Shown here one piece after another: positions 51,884 to 60,780 of a stretch of 64,000 bases of DNA; the first letter of the stretch is position 1, and the number at the start of each line of letters is the position of its first letter. Position numbers and translations under genes: made by a program. Below the pieces are notes generated by a model that saw only the letters and a program-made list of their open reading frames with translations, was not told where the DNA came from and made no database searches. The DNA comes from Clostridia bacterium (GTDB lineage Bacteria > Bacillota > Clostridia > Lachnospirales > Lachnospiraceae): assembly GCA_910576325.1 (NCBI GenBank), contig CAJTIM010000012.1, positions 1-64,000 of the forward strand. Direction: 5' to 3'.

Positions 51884-52372
51884 TTATGCGGTTCGGAAGA
51901 TGTATTTTCGGTATTTGTTTAGGACAGTTAGTACGACCAGGCCCATGATGCCGCAGGCAGCTATTTCTCCTATTCCTACGGTTGCCATGAGGAAAGGGAT
52001 TGGGAGGGGTTCTCCGTAGCCGTAGCGGAGGACGTAGGGGACCAGGAGGGTGTTGGTCAGGATCGGGGGGAGGGGGGCCAGGTAACGGCTTTTTTTGCGC
52101 AGCAGCCAGGTTCCTATGGCTCCCAGAAGGGTTGCCAGGCTTCCGATGATGACGTCAATCATGATGCTTCCGCCTGCAAAGTTTGCTATGAGACAGCCGA
52201 TAAATAGGCCGGGAATGGCAGCTGGGGTGAAGTAGGGCAGGATGGTGAGGGCTTCTGCCACCCGTACCTGGATTGCACCGTAGCTGATGGGCGCAAAGGC
52301 GATGCAGAGCACCACGTAGATGGCTGCAATCATTGCGGCCTGTGACATGAATAATACTTTGTTTTCTTTCAT
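51884..52372 (-). CDS. queT: ECF transporter substrate-binding protein QueT
   Basis: About 162 residues with five or six helices; the N-terminus KVLFMSQAAMIAAIYVVLCI, the YGAIQVRVAEAL motif and the IANFAGGSIMIDV stretch are those of the QueT family (COG4708). It binds a queuosine precursor such as preQ1 for an energy-coupling-factor transporter whose ATPases are elsewhere. ATG at 52372 follows GGAGAG; the ORF extends farther up through the riboswitch. Third codon positions become almost only C or A toward its 3' end, near palindromic copy 2. Confidence 0.88.
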   Translation of the reverse strand: MKENKVLFMSQAAMIAAIYVVLCIAFAPISYGAIQVRVAEALTILPYFTPAAIPGLFIGCLIANFAGGSIMIDVIIGSLATLLGAIGTWLLRKKSRYLAPLPPILTNTLLVPYVLRYGYGEPLPIPFLMATVGIGEIAACGIMGLVVLTVLNKYRKYIFRTA

Positions 52373-52380
52373 TTTTCTTT

Positions 52381-52427
52381 CTCTCCTTAGTTTTGTTTTA
52401 CGTGTGGATGGTTTCGAACACACGGAC
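52381..52427 (-). promoter_or_regulatory. preQ1-I riboswitch of queT
   Basis: On -, a stem CGTGTG/CACACG (52424 onward) holds the loop TTCGAAACCATC, followed by an A-rich tail, TAAAACAAAACTAAGGAG, that contains the ribosome site. This is the H-type pseudoknot plan of the preQ1 class I aptamer: C residues of the loop can pair with GG of AAGGAG when ligand is bound, closing translation. queT is a known target of this class. Confidence 0.7.
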
Positions 52428-52453
52428 TTGCCTAGTTGATTTATGGCTTGTTT

Positions 52454-52481
52454 AGTATATCATAAGAAATTGGATTGTCAA
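52454..52481 (-). promoter_or_regulatory. queT promoter
   Basis: TTGACA (52481-52476) and TATACT (52459-52454) with 16 bases between them on -. Start of transcription is near 52447, shortly before the riboswitch. Confidence 0.7.
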
Positions 52482-52612
52482 GATGGCAGTTCAATATATG
52501 AGAACATGCAATTATAATATGTAATGATTTTTCTTTTTAAAGTGCTGCTGTGATTTTAGATAGGCGTATTATGGTTTTAACGTGAAAAAGTAGTTTTTGG
52601 CTCGTAAAAGAT

Positions 52613-52641
52613 TTGACGCATTTCCTTTTCTCTGCTATTAT
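52613..52641 (+). promoter_or_regulatory. Promoter of the sodium symporter gene
   Basis: TTGACG (52613-52618), 17 bases, TATTAT (52636-52641) on +. About 80 bases from the start codon at 52720, which has an AAGGGGAG ribosome site. Confidence 0.6.
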
Positions 52642-52719
52642 TATTTCGTATGCCGCCAAAAGAGCCTTCTGTATAATGAATGGTCGGGGGCAGAAGTATA
52701 AAAAGGGGAGTATGTTACT

Positions 52720-54093
52720 ATGGAAAAAAGAGAAAAGTTTTCATCCCGGCTCGGATTTATTCTGATCTCGGCCGGATGCGCGGTGGGACTTGGCAATGTG
52801 TGGCGGTTTCCTTACATAACCGGTAAGTATGGCGGAGCTGCTTTTGTACTGATTTATCTTGTATTTTTAGTGATTCTGGGGATGCCGATTATGGCTATGG
52901 AGTTTGCCGTGGGGCGGGCCAGTCAGAAGTCGGCGGCCAGAAGCTTTCATGTGCTGGAACCGAAGGGGAGCAAGTGGCATCTGGAAGGGTATGCGGCTAT
53001 GGCCGGTAATTATCTGCTGATGATGTTTTATACGACAGTGGGCGGCTGGATGCTGGCCTATGTTTATAAGATGGCATCAGGAACGTTCAGCGGTATGACG
53101 CCGGATGCTGTAGGCGGTGTGTTTGGCGAAATGCTTGCTCAGCCCGGTTCCATGACATTCTGGATGGTGGTTACGGTTCTTTTGAGCTTTGGTATCTGCA
53201 GTCTGGGACTTCAGAATGGTGTGGAGCGCATTACGAAGATTATGATGGGTTTTCTGTTTGTAATTCTGATTGTTCTGTGTGTCCGCAGTATTACATTGGA
53301 GGGAGCAGGTGCAGGTTTGAGCTTTTACCTGGTGCCTGATTTTGGCAAAGTGGTGGAAAACGGTATCGGTGATGTGGTGTTTGCCGCTATGGGGCAGTCC
53401 TTCTTTACTTTAAGCCTTGGTATTGGAGCTATGGCTATTTTCGGAAGCTATATCAGTAAGGAACGGACTTTGATGGGTGAATCTCTGAATATCTGTGTTC
53501 TGGATACACTGATTGCTCTTATGGCCGGACTTGTGATTTTCCCTGCCTGCTTTGCCTTTGGGGTGGACCCGGGAGAGGGGCCGGGGCTTGTATTTGTAAC
53601 CCTTCCGAATATTTTCAATCAGATGGCCGGAGGACGGCTGTGGGGAACCTTGTTCTTTATCTTTATGAGCTTTGCGGCATTGTCCACAGTCATTGCCGTG
53701 TTTGAGAATATTATCAGCTTTGCTATTGATCTGTGGGGATGGAGCCGTAAAAAAGCGGTTCTGGTAAATTTGGTTTTGATCTTAATCCTTTCCATGCCTT
53801 GTGTGCTTGGCTTTAATGCCTGGAGCGGATTTGCTCCGCTGGGCGCCGGCAGTACGGTTCAGGATCTGGAGGATTTTATTGTTTCCAATAACCTTCTTCC
53901 TCTGGGCAGCCTGGTCTATCTTCTGTTCTGTACCAGCCGGTATGGATGGGGATGGGATAAGTTTATTGCGGAAGCGGATGCCGGAGAAGGAGTGAAGTTT
54001 CCGAAGTGGGCGAGATTTTACGTGTCTTATATTCTGCCGGTGATTGTGCTCTTTATCTTTGTGATGGGGTATTGGCAGAAGTTTGTGAAATAG
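52720..54093 (+). CDS. Neurotransmitter:sodium symporter family transporter
   Basis: A 457-residue protein with about 11 helices, of the LeuT/TnaT type: it starts with GFILISAGCAVGLGNVWRFPYITGKYGG (unwound first helix with the Na+ sites; quoted region spans residues 11-38) and has PIMAMEFAVGR and a serine-rich eighth helix region. It imports an amino acid with sodium. Bacterial relatives with known substrates carry tryptophan, leucine or tyrosine. The gene stands alone, between queT and the SecB-like operon. Its coding strand is G- and T-rich at synonymous sites. Confidence 0.88.
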   Translation: MEKREKFSSRLGFILISAGCAVGLGNVWRFPYITGKYGGAAFVLIYLVFLVILGMPIMAMEFAVGRASQKSAARSFHVLEPKGSKWHLEGYAAMAGNYLLMMFYTTVGGWMLAYVYKMASGTFSGMTPDAVGGVFGEMLAQPGSMTFWMVVTVLLSFGICSLGLQNGVERITKIMMGFLFVILIVLCVRSITLEGAGAGLSFYLVPDFGKVVENGIGDVVFAAMGQSFFTLSLGIGAMAIFGSYISKERTLMGESLNICVLDTLIALMAGLVIFPACFAFGVDPGEGPGLVFVTLPNIFNQMAGGRLWGTLFFIFMSFAALSTVIAVFENIISFAIDLWGWSRKKAVLVNLVLILILSMPCVLGFNAWSGFAPLGAGSTVQDLEDFIVSNNLLPLGSLVYLLFCTSRYGWGWDKFIAEADAGEGVKFPKWARFYVSYILPVIVLFIFVMGYWQKFVK

Positions 54094-54158
54094 ATTTATT
54101 GAACTCTCAAAAAGTATACACCTGAAATAAAAACTATATCATATCCATTTATAAACAA

Positions 54159-54205
54159 TACCCTCAGCAGTTAAGAAGTTAAATGTTTTATGTCTGCTGA
54201 GGGTA
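54159..54205 (+). terminator. Terminator of the symporter gene
   Basis: TACCCTCAGCAG (54159-54170) pairs perfectly with CTGCTGAGGGTA (54194-54205), then a T-rich run on +. It shares this 12-bp stem with the hairpin at 1168-1213. Confidence 0.7.
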
Positions 54206-54218
54206 TTTATTATAATTG

Positions 54219-54617
54219 TTAATCTTCTGACATCATTTTTATAATATTAAATGGCGGCAAAACAACACAGTCTACTTCTGGCTGTGCCGTTACTAAGGAT
54301 ACCTGACTCCTCAAATAAGGCATAATAATCGCTACTGCATTTTGATTAATCATTGCCCTTTTTAATTTATCATCTGTTTTTTCATTATCATCAAAAGAAA
54401 AATATCCTGATAATATAATTTCCAGCGTATACTCTTTCTCTTTATTTCCATTAAGGGAAAGTGTGACTTTGTATATCTCTTCATCCTGCTTTTTATTAAT
54501 GGCAATCCCTAAATTGAATTCAATCTCGCTCTCATTTTTCATACCTGTTCGTTTAAATTCAATTTTATCAAACACTAATTTATCTAAACATAATGCACTG
54601 CCAACTTCTTTACTCAT
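54219..54617 (-). CDS. SecB-like chaperone
   Basis: A 132-residue protein with the beta-rich body and end motif of SecB: LEIILSGYFSF, then NAVAIIMPYLRSQVSLVTAQ followed by VVLPPFNI. Length fits SecB. Gram-positive bacteria generally lack the general export SecB; solitary SecB-like proteins are better known as chaperones of toxin-antitoxin-chaperone loci. It is third of a three-gene AT-rich operon, 26 bases after the second gene. ATG at 54617 follows GAGGTG. Clients probably include one of its two neighbours (inference). Confidence 0.75.
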   Translation of the reverse strand: MSKEVGSALCLDKLVFDKIEFKRTGMKNESEIEFNLGIAINKKQDEEIYKVTLSLNGNKEKEYTLEIILSGYFSFDDNEKTDDKLKRAMINQNAVAIIMPYLRSQVSLVTAQPEVDCVVLPPFNIIKMMSED

Positions 54618-54643
54618 GCTTCACCTCGATATTATTTGCATTA

Positions 54644-55309
54644 TTATGCTGCAAAACGGTACTTGCTGCTCTTTGCGATTGGTATATTGATTTTTACATT
54701 TTCAAAATCAATTTTTATGTCTGAAATACAAAGATTTTTATCATAAGCTAATTTATCATAATTACTGTTTGAATCTTTCTTTCTATTTTCCTTAATTACA
54801 CTCTCATAGCTACATTGCAGATCAGCTTTATATTGCTCCATAAAATCCCAAATTCCTATGTTTACATATTCAAATATTTCAGATGTTTTATTTTCCCAAA
54901 CTCCTTTTCCATAAAGGTGCGAATCTATTTTTTCGGCATAATTCTCCAAATCCCTTGTAGCAATTTTTAAAAAGGCTCCTTCATAGGGTAAAGAATCAAG
55001 TGGAATCTCTCTAATATTCTTCTCTGCCACCTCATCTTTTGTTACATCCTCACCAACTCGGACATCCCAGAATTTATTTGCCTGTAAAATCACTTCTCTC
55101 ATAGTAATCTTTTCATGCAACATTTTAGATAAACGGCTCAGAGTTACCTCAACTACAATATAGCGCTCTTCCTCTATATCTATACAAGATGAAATAAAAT
55201 AATTCCTTTCATCTTTACACACAAAAAAGATCGGCGCCTCATTATATTCTACTAACACCTTATCTAAAACCAAATTATTTTCATTAATCACAAAGAAAAC
55301 TTCTTCCAC
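54644..55309 (-). CDS. Unknown protein, DUF6575-like
   Basis: A 221-residue soluble protein with no helix long enough for the membrane. The first 75 residues (LVLDKVLVEYNEAPIFFVCK, then RYIVVEVTLSRLSKML) recall DUF6575-type domains, by memory only. The middle is charged and helical; the C-terminus has alternating Ile/Lys. It starts 11 bases after the previous gene and ends shortly before the SecB-like gene. AT-rich codons differ from surrounding genes, suggesting horizontal gain. No catalytic motif seen. Confidence 0.5.
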   Translation of the reverse strand: MEEVFFVINENNLVLDKVLVEYNEAPIFFVCKDERNYFISSCIDIEEERYIVVEVTLSRLSKMLHEKITMREVILQANKFWDVRVGEDVTKDEVAEKNIREIPLDSLPYEGAFLKIATRDLENYAEKIDSHLYGKGVWENKTSEIFEYVNIGIWDFMEQYKADLQCSYESVIKENRKKDSNSNYDKLAYDKNLCISDIKIDFENVKINIPIAKSSKYRFAA

Positions 55310-55320
55310 GTTTACTCACC

Positions 55321-55740
55321 TCATACAATCAAAAATCCTTCAATTTCGATGTTATCATATAACCACCAACAAATGTGCCCTGTATATTCATTTATTTCAG
55401 CCGGGCCTGCTTCCGAGCAAACCTTACCAACCGCTATTTTTTTATCAGTCCTGGGAAATTTTAATGCATTTTCAACAGATTCCTTATTCAAAAATAAGGA
55501 TACACCATAATAATGAGGATCAGCAGTATTAACACCGCGCCTGCGAACCTTCATCTCCGCATAAGACATGAAATCTTTTCTGGACACCTCAGTAAAATCA
55601 TTTGCTTTACGCTGTATTCCCCGATAAGCCAGTATAGGCTGATATGCAAATACTGTATTATCCGGAAATACAAACTCACCATTACATATCTTCTCTTTTA
55701 TTATACTTGGAAACTTGAGGTAATTACTATCTTCCACCAT
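55321..55740 (-). CDS. Unknown 139-residue protein of the SecB-like operon
   Basis: First gene of the operon. A soluble 139-residue protein with many aromatics: VFAYQPILAYRGIQRKANDF, HYYGVSLFLNKESVENAL, AVGKVCSEAGPAEINEYTGH and WWLYDN. No family is recognised. By position and size it could be the toxin or effector of a SecB-guarded pair; the AYRGI segment near residue 34 weakly recalls the Arg strand of ADP-ribosyltransferases, which I do not rely on. ATG is at 55740, shortly after an extended -10 promoter. Confidence 0.5.
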   Translation of the reverse strand: MVEDSNYLKFPSIIKEKICNGEFVFPDNTVFAYQPILAYRGIQRKANDFTEVSRKDFMSYAEMKVRRRGVNTADPHYYGVSLFLNKESVENALKFPRTDKKIAVGKVCSEAGPAEINEYTGHICWWLYDNIEIEGFLIV

Positions 55741-55785
55741 CTATAGTCATTTCCGCCTTAATTATATTCTAATCCATTTGCATTA

Positions 55786-55794
55786 ATTATACCA
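55786..55794 (-). promoter_or_regulatory. Extended -10 promoter of the SecB-like operon
   Basis: TGGTATAAT on - (55794-55786) gives TATAAT with the TGN extension; TTGACA lies only 7 bases farther up, too close to serve as its -35. Transcription would start about 40 bases before the first gene. Confidence 0.45.
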
Positions 55795-55862
55795 CACATG
55801 TCAAGCACTAAATATTGTATTTTTCTATAATTCAATTACTATTCGCAAGATTTTCATATAAT

Positions 55863-55903
55863 AAGAGGCTGTATCTGTCCTTTCCAGATAAAGCCTCTTT
55901 TTT
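55863..55903. terminator. Hairpin terminator after the FAD oxidoreductase gene
   Basis: AAGAGGCT-TATCTG (from 55863) pairs with CAGATA-AGCCTCTT (to 55899) with one bulge on each side; six T follow on +. It can stop transcription from either side between the SecB-like operon promoter and the oxidoreductase gene. Confidence 0.65.
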
Positions 55904-55919
55904 CCTCAGTACACTAACT

Positions 55920-57476
55920 TTACTTCTTCTCCTCGTGATACTCCTTCTCCGTATTCACGCTCCAGATATTCTTCTTATCCTCCCTGCCGCTTAAGATATT
56001 CCCCACAGTCTCAAAGGAGGTTGCCATCGAGTGATCCATGTTGTTGTAGCGGTGCTGACCGTTGCGGCCTACGCAGTAGAGGTTGCCAAAGCCGTTCAGA
56101 TAATCAATCAAATCATCCATATGCTCATAGGTATCAAAGTACGCCGGATAAGCCTTTTTTACCCGCTCTCTGTGAGAATCAAGCACATCGCTTTCACTGG
56201 AAATCACACCCATTTTTAAAAGCTCGGCCGTAGCGTATTTTACCCATTTTTCTTCGCTGAGCTTCCAGTACTTGTCACCCTCGCTGCAGAAATATTCGAG
56301 ACCAATCCAGACGGTTTTCTCCGGCTTTGCCACCATATAGGGGGACCAGTTATTAAAAATCTGGATACGCCCCAGCTTGACGCCGGTGTCCTGAACATAG
56401 ATCCAGCAGTCGGGAACGATATTGTTCAAGGTCTTGAGCTTTGTCTCATTTTTCAGATTCAGCTTTTTCACCAGAAGGCCGACCGTGACGAAATCACGGT
56501 AGGGAAGTCCCGCCGCAATCTCCGCCTTATCCTCCGGCACATCGTTCATGCCTGCCACCAGATCCTTCACGGGCATGGAGGAAATAAATACGTCGCCCTC
56601 CACGGTCACTTCCTGGCCGTCACATTGATACACAAGGCTCTCTACGCGGTTTCCTGCGGTGTTGATCTTCGTCACCTTACAGCCTTTTCGAATCTCTCCG
56701 CCCATGCGCTCCACCTCGGCGGCGGCTGTCTCCCAGAGCTGGCCGGGACCGTATTTGGGATAGTTAAATTCTTCGATCAGGGAGGTCTGCACATGCTTCT
56801 TGTCCTGCTTTCCGGGAAGGAGCTTTACCACGTTATCCTTCAGGATTCCCATGATGGAAAGCCCCTTGGTCCGCTGTGCGCCCCAGTCGGGAGCTATCTC
56901 CCGGGGATGACGGCCCCAGAGCTTTTCCGTATAGCCCTCGAAAAACATGGAGTAGAGCTTTCGGCCAAAGCTGTTAATATAAAAGTTTTCCAAAGAATCC
57001 ACCGGCTTTTTGACTGCCGCTGTTTTCAGATAGCTGCAGCCTGCCACAACCGTATCCGCAAAGCCCATGTTAAGGAAGAGCTTTGCATTGAGCTTGATCG
57101 GGTAGTCAAAAAACTTCTTTTTATAATAGATGCGCGATACCCGGTTCCGGGTCAGCATCACCTGATCCTCTTTTTCCGGGTCCGGTCCTCCCTTTTTCAG
57201 CGGTATGGTGCGGCCCAATACTTTATCATCGTAGGAGGGCTTTCCCTGAAGGGGCATAATCTGGTCCCACCAACGCGTCACCCGGTCGTCCTTGGAGAAA
57301 AAGCGGTGGCCGCCGATATCCATGCGGTTGCCGTTGTAGCGCACGGTTCTGGAGATTCCGCCTATCTCCTGGCTTTCCTCAAGGACCAGTACTTCGTATT
57401 CCTTTGACTGCTTTAACAATTCGTAGGCTGCCGTCACTCCTGCCGGACCTGCGCCGATGATGATTGCTTTCTTCAT
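55920..57476 (-). CDS. FAD-dependent NAD(P)-binding amine-oxidase-like oxidoreductase
   Basis: A 518-residue flavoprotein: Rossmann motif [16 protein letters not shown] at the N-terminus, the glutamate [15 protein letters not shown] for ribose, then [13 protein letters not shown]. The C-terminal [20 protein letters not shown] closes the FAD site. It resembles UDP-galactopyranose mutase and protoporphyrinogen-oxidase-like proteins, frequent near surface-sugar genes in Lachnospiraceae. ATG at 57476 follows AAGGAG. The substrate is uncertain. Confidence 0.8.
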   Translation of the reverse strand: MKKAIIIGAGPAGVTAAYELLKQSKEYEVLVLEESQEIGGISRTVRYNGNRMDIGGHRFFSKDDRVTRWWDQIMPLQGKPSYDDKVLGRTIPLKKGGPDPEKEDQVMLTRNRVSRIYYKKKFFDYPIKLNAKLFLNMGFADTVVAGCSYLKTAAVKKPVDSLENFYINSFGRKLYSMFFEGYTEKLWGRHPREIAPDWGAQRTKGLSIMGILKDNVVKLLPGKQDKKHVQTSLIEEFNYPKYGPGQLWETAAAEVERMGGEIRKGCKVTKINTAGNRVESLVYQCDGQEVTVEGDVFISSMPVKDLVAGMNDVPEDKAEIAAGLPYRDFVTVGLLVKKLNLKNETKLKTLNNIVPDCWIYVQDTGVKLGRIQIFNNWSPYMVAKPEKTVWIGLEYFCSEGDKYWKLSEEKWVKYATAELLKMGVISSESDVLDSHRERVKKAYPAYFDTYEHMDDLIDYLNGFGNLYCVGRNGQHRYNNMDHSMATSFETVGNILSGREDKKNIWSVNTEKEYHEEKK

Positions 57477-57615
57477 TTGAAGCTCCTTTTTCTTTTTCCT
57501 GTTATTATCTGCCGATATTGGGGTTTGTATCCAAGTTATTTTTCTATTGTACATGATTTGCCGGCCTGCGTCAAACATAACAGGCGATTCATCCGTATAC
57601 TCGTTTTATGTTCGG

Positions 57616-60600
57616 TTAATGCCGAATCGAGAAATAATTAATCAAAATCTCCTTAATGTGATGATACCGTCTTGCATAGGCATTCTCCACCCGGATAATC
57701 TGCATCCGGTGAGCCTCGCAGATGGCATTCTTTTTCCTGTCCCGCTCTTTTACAATCTCGTCCTCGAAATGCTCTTTCCCGTCAAGCTCAATGGCAAGCA
57801 CCGGCAGCTCCTTACTGCCCTGACGCTCGTAGACCACAAAATCGAAGCGGCCGGAATAAAACAGGTCGTCATGGCTTAGATTGTCCTGAAATACCTGCGA
57901 CACCGCCACTTCCCTGTGAACGGTATAGCGGCTCTGGGAAAGCCAGATATTTTCCAGGGCATGGGTGAGATTGGCAAGAAAGGCTTCCTCCATAGCCGTA
58001 CTGAAGGGCTTAATCCCAAGCGCGCGGGAATTGGCCTTTTTCCGGCTTACCTGTGATGTTCCGTTGGCTTTCACATACTCCACAAGCTCATACAGGTCGT
58101 CGCTGCCCTCCCGCTGGTGAAGGCGGTTAAGATTCCCGGAATCGGACAGTACAATCAGCTGATCCCGGGGTCTGGAGACCGCCACATTGATAAGCTCCCG
58201 GTTATTTTTCAGCCATTCATAGGTGCCTGCCTGGGTGCTGTCCGAGATAGCGGTGGAAAAGAGCACCACATCCTTTTCATCTCCCTGAAAAGCATGGACC
58301 GTTCCGCAGGCCACATGATCCAGGCCCTCTTTTTTCAATGCCTCCTCAATCATTTTCCTCTGATTTACAAAGGGCGTAATCACGCCGATGCTTTTGTCAC
58401 GATGGCAGGATGCATAGCTTACAATCTCCTGCACCTCGCAGGGAGCCGTATTTTTTTGATCTACGGGAGCATTTTTCACATCTATATAGATAAGCGGATG
58501 CGGCTCTCTGCTGTTGGAGCGTATGTTCAGCTTGGAGTTGTAATATTTCCGGTTATTGAACTCGATGATCTTCTCGTTGCACCGGTAATGATTGTGAAGC
58601 AGCACTTCGTCGCTGACGGAATCGCAGGAGAGAAAAGTCTTGTAAATGGAGTTCTCCCGGTAGTCGTACTCGTCGGATACGTTGTATTTTTTGCGAAGGC
58701 GCTGATTCACCAGCGGGTCCAGAAGAATCACGGGATTGAGCTGCTGGGGATCACCCACCAGCATCAGCTGTTCGCCCCGTATAATGGGGACCAGGGAAAC
58801 CGCCGTATTGCACTGGCTTGCCTCGTCCATGATCACCATGTCAAACAGGGCTTCCGGCGCACCAAGGCGGTGTGCGGAGATGCAGGTGGTAATCATCACC
58901 GGGAATACCCGCTGGAGGCGCCGCACATTCTCCGTTTTGCTCAGGTATTTGGAAAATGCTTTAAGCTGCTCCTCCCCTTCGGATTCAAATAAGATTTTCC
59001 GCAGCTCGTCGTATTTCGGCTCGTCCAGTCTTTGGATGTATTTTGCCGAGGTGTAGTAGAGATATTTGTAAAGCTCCTCCTCATTGTCATCAAGAAGCTT
59101 CAGGGCTTCCTCGTCGGTAATCTGGCCTTTGCCGCTGATTTTCCGGTTGACCATCTCCAACTGCCTTCCCTGCAAATCCGCCTGGAAGGGGAGAAGGCCG
59201 ATGGCTCCCTTTAAATGGCTCTGGTATTCCGTCATACGGTGCAGGGTTTCCCTCCGCTCCCGGAGATCCAAAACCTCCTCATAGCGTCCCAGGAGACCGG
59301 AAAGCTCCTTTGCTCTTTGGATGCGGTCGCCGCGCCGCTTGTCCAGTGTGGATTCGTATACGGTGACTGCCTTTGTGGTAAGGTACAGCTCTTTCAGGTA
59401 GCGGACAGCTTCCTTCTGTTTGTCTATATTTCCAAGGCGGAGGACGGGGAAGGGAATGTTCCGGCCGTGGTATCTGAGCTCTGTCAGCTTTTCAAATACA
59501 CTGTTGATGGGGTGATTGTTGTAGGAGGTGAAAAGCACGGTCTTTTCATTGAAAAATGCGGTCAGCAGGGTATTGAGAATGGTATTGGTCTTGCCTGTTC
59601 CCGGAGGCCCCTGGATATAGGCTACGGAGTATTTCATGGCATTGTTGATGGCAAGGAGCTGATCCAGATTGATGCGTCTGTTTAACAGAGTTATGGGACA
59701 TGCTTTTTTGCGGACGGGGCGGTTGAGCAAATCTCCGAAAAATGCGCGGATGGGTATGGGGACCTTGTCTTTTTGATACATGTTTAAAATGGCCTGGTAT
59801 TCTTTGCGGAGATCGAGAGCAATGTCCATTCCCAGGCCGATGATGTAGGGCATATCGTCTGCGCTCAGAACAGCCCGGTTGTAGTGGGTGATGCAGTCCT
59901 TGATCCGCTCCTGGTTCTCTTCAAAATGCTCCAAAAGCTCGTACTCATCCGCATCCAGATAACGGCGGATGCTCTCTGCGGCGCCGTCTACGGTGTACTC
60001 CGTGCAGATGGTAATGTCCTCGTCCGGGCGCAGGACACGCCGTTTTACATCCAGGCGGAGACGGCGGTATGCCAGGACATACAGGCCCTTGTTGGTGTGG
60101 ATACTCAGGATGTTCATGGCCAGCTGCTGGATGGTAATACGTCCGTCGGGGCGGTTTTCTTCTGTTTTCTGCTGAAAATAGGTGACAATCATGCGGAACT
60201 GCTCGTCGCTCAGCTCGTAAAATTCATCCCGGAAGCTGTCGCTGTCAAGGTAGCGGATTAGTTCAAAGTCGGAATAGTAGGGCACGCAGTCCATGCGGTT
60301 GCACATTTCCAGGTAGTTGAGGATCTTTAGATTGGCTACGTGGTCGAAAAGGCTTTTGTATTTGTGAGGGTGGAGGTAGATGTCTCTTACCAGATCTTCG
60401 TTGATTTCACAGTAGGAGCCTTCGATGATTTCGGAAGAGAGGATGGAGTCTATGTAAATGCGGTCGTAGGAGCCTAAGGTGTATTTTGTAGTGTGCAGGC
60501 CGTCTACGGAGAGGGTGCGGGCGGCAATGTTAAGATCACGGATGCCTATCCAGTAGTTGGTGATCTGGTTTTCTACGTTTTGGTATTCGATTTTGAGCCA

Positions 60601-60648
60601 TTTTCCTTCGTGGATGGCTTTGAAGATGTTGCGGTGGGTGTTGGTCAT
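57616..60648 (-). CDS. SF1 helicase with N-terminal WYL-like and C-terminal nuclease domain
   Basis: About 1010 residues. The N-terminus (1-85, IHEGKWLKIEYQNVENQITN) resembles a WYL domain. A UPF1-like SF1 helicase follows: GPPGTGKTNTIL, MIMDEASQCN, GDPQQLNPV, then HAFQGDEKDVVLFS and NVAVSRPRDQL. The C-terminal 100 residues match a restriction-fold nuclease of the DUF2726 kind (RFDFVVYERQ, LAIELDGKEHFEDE, ERDRKKNAI). Such fusions are frequent in phage defence. The start at 60648 is preferred; the frame also runs to 60774, next to the preceding gene. Coding strand is C- and A-rich toward the 5' end. Confidence 0.75.
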   Translation of the reverse strand: MTNTHRNIFKAIHEGKWLKIEYQNVENQITNYWIGIRDLNIAARTLSVDGLHTTKYTLGSYDRIYIDSILSSEIIEGSYCEINEDLVRDIYLHPHKYKSLFDHVANLKILNYLEMCNRMDCVPYYSDFELIRYLDSDSFRDEFYELSDEQFRMIVTYFQQKTEENRPDGRITIQQLAMNILSIHTNKGLYVLAYRRLRLDVKRRVLRPDEDITICTEYTVDGAAESIRRYLDADEYELLEHFEENQERIKDCITHYNRAVLSADDMPYIIGLGMDIALDLRKEYQAILNMYQKDKVPIPIRAFFGDLLNRPVRKKACPITLLNRRINLDQLLAINNAMKYSVAYIQGPPGTGKTNTILNTLLTAFFNEKTVLFTSYNNHPINSVFEKLTELRYHGRNIPFPVLRLGNIDKQKEAVRYLKELYLTTKAVTVYESTLDKRRGDRIQRAKELSGLLGRYEEVLDLRERRETLHRMTEYQSHLKGAIGLLPFQADLQGRQLEMVNRKISGKGQITDEEALKLLDDNEEELYKYLYYTSAKYIQRLDEPKYDELRKILFESEGEEQLKAFSKYLSKTENVRRLQRVFPVMITTCISAHRLGAPEALFDMVIMDEASQCNTAVSLVPIIRGEQLMLVGDPQQLNPVILLDPLVNQRLRKKYNVSDEYDYRENSIYKTFLSCDSVSDEVLLHNHYRCNEKIIEFNNRKYYNSKLNIRSNSREPHPLIYIDVKNAPVDQKNTAPCEVQEIVSYASCHRDKSIGVITPFVNQRKMIEEALKKEGLDHVACGTVHAFQGDEKDVVLFSTAISDSTQAGTYEWLKNNRELINVAVSRPRDQLIVLSDSGNLNRLHQREGSDDLYELVEYVKANGTSQVSRKKANSRALGIKPFSTAMEEAFLANLTHALENIWLSQSRYTVHREVAVSQVFQDNLSHDDLFYSGRFDFVVYERQGSKELPVLAIELDGKEHFEDEIVKERDRKKNAICEAHRMQIIRVENAYARRYHHIKEILINYFSIRH

Positions 60649-60780
60649 GGGGTTTGTTCCTTTTTCTAAACATGGTTTGCAGAATAGTCGTTCGCGGCTC
60701 ATTGTTTGCTTCATACCCGATAATTCAAATACCATAACAGCAGACCGAAATTTTAAGACTTTAATTTCTTCCATTGAATT

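Noticed and set aside
55798..55803. TTGACA on - as the -35 of the SecB-like operon
   Set aside because: Only 7 bases separate it from TATAAT; the TGN-extended -10 explains the promoter better.
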